A stretch of 5,532 bases of DNA from Deltaproteobacteria bacterium (GTDB lineage: Bacteria > Desulfobacterota > Desulfobacteria > Desulfobacterales > JAUVGT01): NCBI GenBank assembly GCA_030593645.1, contig JAUVGT010000335.1, forward strand, positions 1 through 5,532. The letters are read 5' to 3'. Made by a program: the position numbers and the translations under genes. Under the pieces are notes generated by a model. That model was not told the origin of the DNA and did no database searches. It was given only the letters and a program-made list of their open reading frames with translations. Shown piece by piece: positions 1 through 5,448 of this stretch; within the stretch, counting starts at the first letter, position 1, and every line of letters begins with the position of its first letter.

Positions 1-443
1 AGGAAATTTTAAAAGCGGGTGCAGAGGGTTTTCTTCAAAAACCATTCAGCTTTATCGAGTTATCCCTCAAGCTGAAAGAGGTATTCGAACGCCGGAAATA
101 CAAACGTTATAAAGTCAGGGAAGGTATTATTACCATACCCCATTCTGATTCGGCGGAGCATTTTAAAATTATTGACATCAGCAGGGGAGGGCTCTCTTTC
201 CAGTATCGTGAAAAAGAAGGCGCGTTAGAAGATTTTAATGAATTGGCGATTGGTATCGAAGGCGGGAGTCTTATTATCGACAAGATGGCCTGTCAAACCG
301 TTTCAGATTCAAGATTGTCTGATAACATGGAAAACGGGCACGGTCCAGTTAAGCGTCGTGGTCTACAGTTTAAGGATTTAAGTTCCGATCAGAAAGATCA
401 ATTACAATTTTTCATTGACAGTTTTTCCATACCGGAAGTTTAA
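1..443 (+). CDS. Response regulator receiver-PilZ protein, 3' end (5' partial)
   Basis: The frame is open from base 3 to the TAA at 441-443, giving the last 146 residues; the start lies outside the window. Residues 1-30 look like the end of a CheY-type receiver domain: AGAEGFLQKPF carries the conserved Lys-Pro (K13-P14) near the phosphorylation pocket, followed by a final amphipathic helix. From residue 30 a PilZ domain follows, with the two c-di-GMP signatures RxxxR (R31-KYK-R35) and DxSxxG (D58-I-S60-R-G-G63). Known family role: PilZ binds cyclic-di-GMP, and the receiver is phosphorylated by a histidine kinase. A cytoplasmic protein joining both inputs, with no visible DNA-binding or enzymatic output domain, is therefore inferred; its partner and target are unknown. 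The short ATG-initiated frame starting at 243 is only the tail of this gene. It converges with the SulP gene, 14 bp away. Confidence 0.85.
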   Translation, partial: EILKAGAEGFLQKPFSFIELSLKLKEVFERRKYKRYKVREGIITIPHSDSAEHFKIIDISRGGLSFQYREKEGALEDFNELAIGIEGGSLIIDKMACQTVSDSRLSDNMENGHGPVKRRGLQFKDLSSDQKDQLQFFIDSFSIPEV

Positions 444-457
444 ACCATTTGAATATT

Positions 458-2230
458 TCACTTAACACTTGAACATTCAAAATACAGCTCATACGGGCAG
501 ATATTTTTACAGTAATCATGATCAATTTTATTAAACAGGACCTTGATGGCGTCACCTCGATTTTCAATAAGGTGCCCGGGTTTCAGGGTTTTAATAAAAC
601 TCGAACTTTCCAATACTTCGAGTACCGGGAGATGAACACTCATCAACGCGAGTTCCATACCCCGGCCTCTAAGTTCATCATAAAGTGAAGACAGCTCGTC
701 AACACCGGTGATATCGATAAACCCCACGCCCTGAAAATCCAGGAGTAAAAATTTTGCCGATGTGTCGAGGTCATCCAGGATTTCAAGTATATGCTCAACG
801 GTATAATCCGCATTGGCAAAATAAATAATATTGTCGGAACGAAGGTGGATGATTTGCGGGCAGATCGGCTTGTGGTGAGTGTCCGCGTTGAGAAACATAT
901 TCAGTACCGGGTCTTTTGTCACACGTACGATTCGTGGATGCATGGTCTTCCATAAAAACAGCATCAGGGAAATCATGACGCCGATCAAAAGCGCGTAATC
1001 CGGTTTTGTTAAAAGCGCGAGGATAAAAACAGTCAATCCAACAATGCCGTCGTGACGATTAATTTTCCATAAAACGAAAACTTCTTTTGGGTGAAACAGG
1101 ATCAGTACCGCGCTGATGACAAGAGCGGCAAGCGCTGTCCGTGGAATATATCCCAGTAAAGGTGTCAGGAATAAAAGAGCAAACACCATGATCAGGCTGG
1201 TCACCGTGCTCGACATGGCTGTTTTTGCACCGACCGCGTAGTTTATCGCTGTTCTTGAGAATGAACCGCTTACCGGGTAACACTGGAAAAAAGAACCGAC
1301 CAGGTTGGCCAGCCCCTGACCCACAAACTCCTGGTCCACATCCACTCTTTGTTTGGTTTGCGCGGAGATTGTCTTCCCGACTGAATAGGTTTCCGCGAAG
1401 CTTACCAGGGCGATAACCACTGCCGGGCCAATCAGGGAGCTGATAATTTCAAAATCCATTATTGGAACATGAAAAACGGGCAATCCTTTTGGCGGTGTTC
1501 CCACAATGGCCACACCTTTTTCACTGAGTCGAAACAGGATAACGGTAAGCGATGCCAGGATCAGCGCGACAAGTCCTGCGGGAAAGTTGGGTCTGTATTT
1601 TTTTATTCCATAGATAATGGCAAAAGATCCCAATCCCACAAGAAACGTGGGGATATGCAGGGATGGCAGGCCCCTTATAAGTTCGAGAAGCATTGAAAAA
1701 ATGTACTCGTGGTGGGAAGCGTCTAAACCCAGTAGGGGAACCAGCTGGGTAGCGATGATGATCAGGGCGGCCGCGGATGTGAAACCCTTGATTGCCGAGT
1801 GAGAGACAAAAGACATGAGTTCTCCCAGGCGGAATAAACCGATCCCCATATAAATGATCCCCACCATAAACGAAAGCAGAAATGCCAGCTCAATAAATTC
1901 TGTACTTCCCGGTTCCGCGATAGGGGAAAGTGTAGTAAACACAAGCAGGCTCATGATGGCAATCGGACCCGTGGCCAGCTGGCGCAAACTGCCCCAGAAC
2001 GCGCCGATAAAGGGCGTGAGTGTGGCGGCATAAAGTCCGTAATACGGGGGCAGCCCGGCAAGCATGGCATAGGCCATTGCCTGGGGGATCAGCACCACCG
2101 CCACGGTTAATCCCGCGATCAGGTCCGGGCGGATAAACGATGCTCGATAATCCCTGATCCATTCCAGAAAAGGAACAAACCGGGAAAAAAATGAATGGTG
2201 ATGATGGTGATGGTTTAAGGATTCCGGCAT
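458..2230 (-). CDS. SulP (SLC26-like) anion transporter with C-terminal STAS domain
   Basis: The 590-residue length is usual for bacterial SulP proteins. After a short cytoplasmic N-terminus the chain is hydrophobic from about residue 31 to 430, matching the 14-segment (7+7 inverted repeat) SulP membrane domain. The first-helix motif PDLIAGLTVAVVLIPQAMAYA (35-55) and the PYYGLYAATLTPFIGAFWGS region (62-81), close to the sulfate-transporter signature, identify the family. Residues ~456-568 form a STAS domain, with LLLDFQGVGFIDITGVDEL at 496-514 (D498, D506, T508, G509). Family members carry sulfate, bicarbonate, dicarboxylates or other anions in the inner membrane; the substrate cannot be read from sequence. 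Oddities: residues 7-12 are six histidines, and a tail after STAS holds C574, C578 and C586. The ATG at 2230 is the only plausible start. It probably forms an operon with the epimerase gene upstream (43 bp gap). Confidence 0.93.
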   Translation of the reverse strand: MPESLNHHHHHHSFFSRFVPFLEWIRDYRASFIRPDLIAGLTVAVVLIPQAMAYAMLAGLPPYYGLYAATLTPFIGAFWGSLRQLATGPIAIMSLLVFTTLSPIAEPGSTEFIELAFLLSFMVGIIYMGIGLFRLGELMSFVSHSAIKGFTSAAALIIIATQLVPLLGLDASHHEYIFSMLLELIRGLPSLHIPTFLVGLGSFAIIYGIKKYRPNFPAGLVALILASLTVILFRLSEKGVAIVGTPPKGLPVFHVPIMDFEIISSLIGPAVVIALVSFAETYSVGKTISAQTKQRVDVDQEFVGQGLANLVGSFFQCYPVSGSFSRTAINYAVGAKTAMSSTVTSLIMVFALLFLTPLLGYIPRTALAALVISAVLILFHPKEVFVLWKINRHDGIVGLTVFILALLTKPDYALLIGVMISLMLFLWKTMHPRIVRVTKDPVLNMFLNADTHHKPICPQIIHLRSDNIIYFANADYTVEHILEILDDLDTSAKFLLLDFQGVGFIDITGVDELSSLYDELRGRGMELALMSVHLPVLEVLESSSFIKTLKPGHLIENRGDAIKVLFNKIDHDYCKNICPYELYFECSSVK

Positions 2231-2244
2231 AATGAAATGTTAAG

Positions 2245-2248
2245 TCCT
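2245..2248 (-). promoter_or_regulatory. Probable ribosome binding site (AGGA) for the SulP gene
   Basis: Read on the minus strand, AAAAGGACTT lies in the 43-bp gap between the epimerase stop and the transporter ATG. The AGGA core ends 14 bases before the ATG, longer than the usual 5-9. The site is the best one in the gap but may be weak, and no other in-frame start sits closer to it. Confidence 0.4.
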
Positions 2249-2273
2249 TTTGGATGATAATGCAAGCCTATCT

Positions 2274-3686
2274 TTACTTAACCTTTCCCAATAGATGCTC
2301 AAGTACTCCTTTTAACTTTGGATGCCTGAATTCATATCCGGATTTAAGAAGTTTATCCGGCCGTACACGCGTGCTTGAAAGAAGAATCTCTTTGCCCATT
2401 TCCCCGAATTTCAATTTGATCACGCCTTCAGGAATTTTAAAAAACGACGGCCGTCTCAGTACACGGCCCAGTGTTTTCGTAAATTCAGAATTGGTGACCG
2501 GGTTGGGGGCGGTCACATTGACCGGCCCGTACAGTTGTTCATTATGGATGGTGTGATATATTGAACCGATCACATCGTCGATTCCAATCCAGCTCATATA
2601 TTGTTGGCCCGAGCCGATTTTTGCGCCCAGACCGAGTTTGAAAGGAAGGAGCAGCCGCCGCAGGGCCCCGCCCCTGGGGCTTAGTACCACACCAATTCTT
2701 AGAAAAACAGTGCGGATTCCACCATGGCGGGCGGGAGCGGAGGATTTTTCCCAGGCGCTGCAGACACCGGAAATAAAATCCCCACCGCAGGTATCGTCTT
2801 CCGTGATTTCCTCGCTGCCGCGGTCTCCATAAAAACCGATGGCGGACGCGCATACAAACACTTTTGGGGCAGTATCGAGTCGGGAGAGGGTGTCCGCAAG
2901 CAGGGCCGTGCTTTTATTTCTGCTGTCGATGATGCTCTTTTTTTTTACCGGAGTCCAGCGGCCCTCCCCGATATTTTCTCCGGAAAGGTGGATAACAGCG
3001 TCAATCCTATCGGTATTTTTCAGGTCGAGTTTTCCGGCAGCCGGATTCCAGTAGCGTTCATCCGATGACGGATCCGGCTCACGTCTGACCAGGCGGATGA
3101 CCCGATGGCCGCCTGTGGTCAAAAACGGAATCAGTGCCGATCCGATTACGCCGCTGGCACCGGATACTAAAATGGTTAATCGTGAACCATTCAGGCATTG
3201 ACTGTGATCTTTTAGATCGGCAGCCGTCGTTGAATGCCGATAGGTAAAGATTCGTTCCAGTTCATTTTTTATCATTGGCGCAAAACAAAAAGTACTGACC
3301 GGATGCAAGGGCAATGCAAATTTAACCTGGTCTTCCAAAAAACAGCGGTCTGGTCCATCAGGGATGAAACGATGGGTATGTTCCCAGAAAGCAAATGGGC
3401 CCTTTATCTGGCGATCCCGGAACATTCTGTTTTCTTCATAATCTGTATGTTCTGCCTCCCAGTTTACTCTAAAGGGCAATGGTGTAAGCGGCATTTTTAT
3501 GAGTACCCTGGCGAATGGTTTAATATTCCCACTGCTTCTAATCACCTGCAGGGGGGACCACGGAGGGGTGAGACGTTCCAGGGCGCCCGGACGGCCGTGC
3601 CAGGCAAATGCATTTTTGGCAGGAACATTAATGGATAAACGTTTAACAAATGAACGGGGATGTTGATATAAGCGGGTATTTTTCAT
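2274..3686 (-). CDS. TIGR01777-family epimerase with N-terminal SRPBCC domain (YfcH/SDR39U1-like)
   Basis: A 470-residue protein with two parts. Residues ~10-155 match the SRPBCC (START/cyclase-like) ligand-binding domain often fused to this family: VPAKNAFAWHGRPGALERLTPPW at 21-43, then TPLPFRVNWEAEHTDY and GPFAFWEHTHRF. Residues ~168-468 are an extended-SDR epimerase: the NAD(P)-binding glycine motif GASGVIG (176-182), VIHLSGENI (231-239), the active-site-like CASAIGFYG (279-287), LRIGVVLSPRGGAL (329-342) and the C-terminal block LLSSTRVRPDKLLKSGYEF (435-453). The family is widespread, and its physiological substrate is not established; a cytoplasmic NAD(P)-dependent reaction on a sugar or lipid-like ligand is inference. 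The ATG at 3686 puts 20 residues before the first SRPBCC motif, as expected, but there is no clear Shine-Dalgarno before it. The repeat element at 3697-3884 begins 11 bp upstream, so the promoter must lie in or beyond it. The transporter gene follows 43 bp downstream. Confidence 0.92.
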   Translation of the reverse strand: MKNTRLYQHPRSFVKRLSINVPAKNAFAWHGRPGALERLTPPWSPLQVIRSSGNIKPFARVLIKMPLTPLPFRVNWEAEHTDYEENRMFRDRQIKGPFAFWEHTHRFIPDGPDRCFLEDQVKFALPLHPVSTFCFAPMIKNELERIFTYRHSTTAADLKDHSQCLNGSRLTILVSGASGVIGSALIPFLTTGGHRVIRLVRREPDPSSDERYWNPAAGKLDLKNTDRIDAVIHLSGENIGEGRWTPVKKKSIIDSRNKSTALLADTLSRLDTAPKVFVCASAIGFYGDRGSEEITEDDTCGGDFISGVCSAWEKSSAPARHGGIRTVFLRIGVVLSPRGGALRRLLLPFKLGLGAKIGSGQQYMSWIGIDDVIGSIYHTIHNEQLYGPVNVTAPNPVTNSEFTKTLGRVLRRPSFFKIPEGVIKLKFGEMGKEILLSSTRVRPDKLLKSGYEFRHPKLKGVLEHLLGKVK

Positions 3687-3696
3687 GACTTTATAT

Positions 3697-3744
3697 GATG
3701 GTCTCGTAAAAAGTCCGAATGAGACGGTTTCGTAAAAAGTTCAA
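3697..3744. repeat. Tandem pair of 22-bp repeat arms, 26-bp period
   Basis: Two direct copies of a 22-bp unit at 3697-3718 and 3723-3744 share cgtaaaaagt and differ at 4 positions. The second copy is also the left terminal arm of the palindromic element ending at 3884; the first is an extra arm outside it. This could be the remains of a second copy of the element, or a composite end. It lies just upstream of the epimerase start codon. Confidence 0.75.
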
Positions 3745-3884
3745 ATTCAAGGCGTGCAAATTTCGTAATCATGAAGCGTACTTATAGGACCCGCCCTGTT
3801 AAATCTGTCTTTTTATTTAACAGAGGAGTTGAATGATTGCGAAATGCAGCACAACGCAGAAGTTGGACTTTTTACGAAATCGTC
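3723..3884. repeat. MITE-like palindromic element (162 bp, 22-bp terminal inverted repeats)
   Basis: The left end 3723-3744 (gacggtttcgtaaaaagt...) and the right end 3863-3884 (...actttttacgaaatcgtc) are reverse complements with 2 mismatches in 22. Complementarity continues inward: 3756-3772 (gcaaatttcgtaatcat) pairs with 3833-3847 (atgattgcgaaatgc), allowing a 2-nt gap and one mismatch. At the centre a perfect 9-bp hairpin, ctgttaaat (3796-3804) with atttaacag (3815-3823), has a 10-nt loop. The element codes for nothing. The shape fits a non-autonomous miniature transposon or a dispersed palindromic repeat; from memory, arms like these recur in Desulfobacterales genomes, which I cannot verify here. 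No clear target-site duplication is visible. Confidence 0.75.
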
Positions 3885-3989
3885 TATATAGATTTAAATT
3901 AATTACATATCGTTATCATATCGTTTTTGATCGCGATAGATGCAGAAATTATTGTTTATCATATGTATCTTAATGAGTAAAATGCAAAT
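3885..3989. other. AT-rich intergenic spacer with short direct repeat and palindrome
   Basis: No open reading frame of note. It holds a 9-bp direct repeat CATATCGTT at 3906-3914 and 3917-3925 (period 11 bp, about one helical turn) and, just after it, the 8-bp palindrome ATCGCGAT at 3930-3937. These could be binding sites for a regulator, but no promoter or adjacent start codon supports that. Confidence 0.3.
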
Positions 3990-4161
3990 ATCGATTTGGG
4001 TGTAATTAAAAGTGATGGGTAAAAAAAATAACAACTGAAACAGTGGATTCCGAGTCAAGCCCGGAATAACTATAAGCTACACGTCATACCGGACTCCGAT
4101 CCGGTATCCAGAAAAAATGGATTTAATCCTTTTACAACACTTTTAATTACACCCTATCGAT
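3990..4161. repeat. Second palindromic element (~172 bp) with perfect 17-bp inverted ends
   Basis: gggtgtaattaaaagtg at 3998-4014 and cacttttaattacaccc at 4138-4154 are exact reverse complements. Beyond them ATCGAT recurs at both outer ends (3990-3995 and 4156-4161) with a one-base length difference, extending the arms to about 24 bp. Inward, the A-rich stretch after 4014 is partly complementary to the T-rich stretch before 4138. The arms share no obvious sequence with the 3723-3884 element, so this is a different family. It is non-coding and probably a miniature inverted-repeat element; mobility is inferred only. Confidence 0.75.
4044..4111. repeat. Nested inverted repeat (tggattccg ... ccggtatcca type)
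   Basis: Inside the 3990-4161 element, tggattccgagtcaagcccg (from 4044) is imperfectly complementary to the stretch ending ccgatccggtatccag (4111), with about 20 bases between the arms. It resembles the dispersed 'GTCATTCCGGACTTGATCCGGAATCCAG' class of intergenic palindromes found in many proteobacterial genomes (recollection, not searched). Its arms are more diverged than the perfect outer arms, so the outer arms may be younger or under selection. Confidence 0.6.
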
Positions 4162-4403
4162 TTTCAGGTTTTAAAATTTCTATTATTAATGATTCCCTAC
4201 GACATGCAAGCTATGATCATATAGATCATACGCATAATCCCTCGACAACTATAGGCGACCTATGATAATAGAGTTTGCATAGATTTTAGAGCCCAATCGT
4301 TCTTTGACAATTCAGGCAATACCAGAAACTCGTCCCAATTTCGGTGTCGTAGTACATCAAGACGTTTATTTTGAAACGATACAAGCAACCGTGTAACGAA
4401 TAA
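4162..4403. other. Non-coding AT-rich stretch before the Rhs fragment; small inverted repeats only
   Basis: I can support no gene here. A perfect 7-bp inverted repeat TATGATC-atata-GATCATA lies at 4212-4230 and a 5-bp one, ATAGG-cga-CCTAT, at 4251-4263. From 4264 to about 4400 all of the readable frames are short: a minus-strand frame (stop at 4260-4262) and a plus-strand frame of about 37 codons both look coding-like, but neither matches a family I know. The sequence does not read as upstream Rhs core in any frame, so the Rhs homology begins abruptly after about 4437. Confidence 0.4.
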
Positions 4404-4415
4404 ACCAAACCTAAT

Positions 4416-5444
4416 TTGCTGACCGTGGAGTGCACCTTTGGCAGCCGTTATTATGATCCGGATACGGCTCGGTTTATTACTCAGGATTCTTACCTTGGCG
4501 AAAGTAATACGCCGCCTTCGCTGCATCGATATCTTTATGCATACAGTAATCCGACGATTTATATTGATCTATTGGGATATGAAGTTAAGCTTAGTGAAAC
4601 CTATTCAAGATGGGAGGAAAATTTTGTAGATTATCAGGTCGCTGAATGGGAGGTACATAATTTAGGGAAGCCGAAGAAAAGTATGTGGGAACCTAAAAAT
4701 TTTGGTTTTGGTCCGTATCTTCAAGGTGCAATGAGAGCTCATTTAGCGAAAAGGTCTGATCTGGGTGTGGATATTGAGAAATTGAATTTTGTAGAGATTA
4801 CTGAGATACTTGCAGAAGATATGGCTTTTGCGGGTGAATTAGAAAGAGCAACATCAATGTTGTTGACTGGTTGGTTGATGAGATATAAATCAGCTAAGCA
4901 ATCTCTAAATCCAAAGGGAAGAAACTTAACAAGGGAAAGTAAATCAGGTCGTCTAATTGATAAAAACGAATATGCTGATATCCGTGCTTACAAGAATTAT
5001 AAAACACAAGCGAAAGCGGCGGGAGAGACTCCTCTTGGTAGGGCTGATTTTTATAAGCAGATACGGCCCTATGGATCTAAGACTGGATTTGGGACAAAGA
5101 CTAAAACTGGAGCCCCAAAGAATGTAATTGGTAACATTGGAAGTAAAATTTCACAAAAGCAATTACGACATATTAAGGGACATAAAAATTGGATTCAACG
5201 TGGTAGGGGTGGTTATTTGAATAGTACTGATGATGCCCAATCTGTTTTAGATGCACTTCATTCTGGTAAAGCCAAAGTCTTGGGCCAAACCAAACAAGGG
5301 CACGTTGTAGTAAAACACGATAAGATAACAGGATTTAACAATAATCCTAGTGCAGGGTTCATTGATCAACCAACAAATGTGTTTATTATTAAAGGTACTT
5401 CTAAACCAAGTGTAGTACCTACATCTCCATTATGGAAACCTTAA
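4416..5444 (+). CDS. Orphan Rhs C-terminal tip with toxin domain (polymorphic toxin type 50-like), 5' truncated
   Basis: The frame is open from 4404 (in-frame TAA at 4401) to the TAA at 5442-5444. TTG 4416 is only a nominal start: no in-frame ATG precedes residue 90 and no Shine-Dalgarno is visible. Residues ~9-54 are the end of the Rhs/YD-repeat-associated core: GSRYYDPDTARFITQDSYLG, then SLHRYLYAYSNPTIYIDLLGY, where other family members commonly end in DPLGL-type motifs. The thousand-plus residues of core that normally precede this are absent. Residues ~57-245 are a linker I do not recognise. Residues ~246-342 (KQLRHIKGHKNW, GYLNSTDDAQ, VVVKHDKITG, TNVFIIKGT, PSVVPTSPLW) I read as the polymorphic toxin type 50 domain, by recollection; that family is a predicted RNase-like toxin. 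H252, H256 and T320 to S337 are candidate functional residues. AT-rich. It may be a silent cassette or a pseudogene rather than an expressed toxin. Confidence 0.7.
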   Translation: MLTVECTFGSRYYDPDTARFITQDSYLGESNTPPSLHRYLYAYSNPTIYIDLLGYEVKLSETYSRWEENFVDYQVAEWEVHNLGKPKKSMWEPKNFGFGPYLQGAMRAHLAKRSDLGVDIEKLNFVEITEILAEDMAFAGELERATSMLLTGWLMRYKSAKQSLNPKGRNLTRESKSGRLIDKNEYADIRAYKNYKTQAKAAGETPLGRADFYKQIRPYGSKTGFGTKTKTGAPKNVIGNIGSKISQKQLRHIKGHKNWIQRGRGGYLNSTDDAQSVLDALHSGKAKVLGQTKQGHVVVKHDKITGFNNNPSAGFIDQPTNVFIIKGTSKPSVVPTSPLWKP

Positions 5445-5448
5445 GATT

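Noticed and set aside
444..457. Bidirectional terminator between the converging genes
   Set aside because: Only 14 bp separate the stop codons, and no hairpin followed by a T-run is visible there.
2195..2215. Engineered His-tag or vector contamination
   Set aside because: The codons resemble an affinity tag, but the surrounding sequence continues as native transporter and intergenic DNA with no vector linker, protease site or promoter.
2724..3068. Plus-strand 114-codon frame opposite the epimerase
   Set aside because: Antisense to the conserved NAD-binding and active-site part of the epimerase, with no family resemblance of its own.
3234..3638. Plus-strand 134-codon frame
   Set aside because: It lies wholly antisense to the SRPBCC domain, which matches its family clearly; it is a shadow frame.
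3715..3760. Sigma-70 promoter for the epimerase inside the repeat arms
   Set aside because: TTGAAC on the minus strand at 3739-3744 resembles a -35 box, but no acceptable -10 lies at the right distance.
3697..4161. CRISPR array
   Set aside because: The repeats are inverted arms of two unrelated palindromes, plus one extra direct arm; there is no regular repeat-spacer series.
3687..4415. tRNA or other structured RNA gene in the gap
   Set aside because: No cloverleaf with T-loop or CCA-type end was found; the strong pairing is explained by the palindromic repeats.
4260..4526. Minus-strand 88-codon open frame over the Rhs fragment start
   Set aside because: Its first half is antisense to the recognisable Rhs core, its second half has no family I know, and no ribosome site is visible. 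It is kept only as a possible remnant in the boundary finding.
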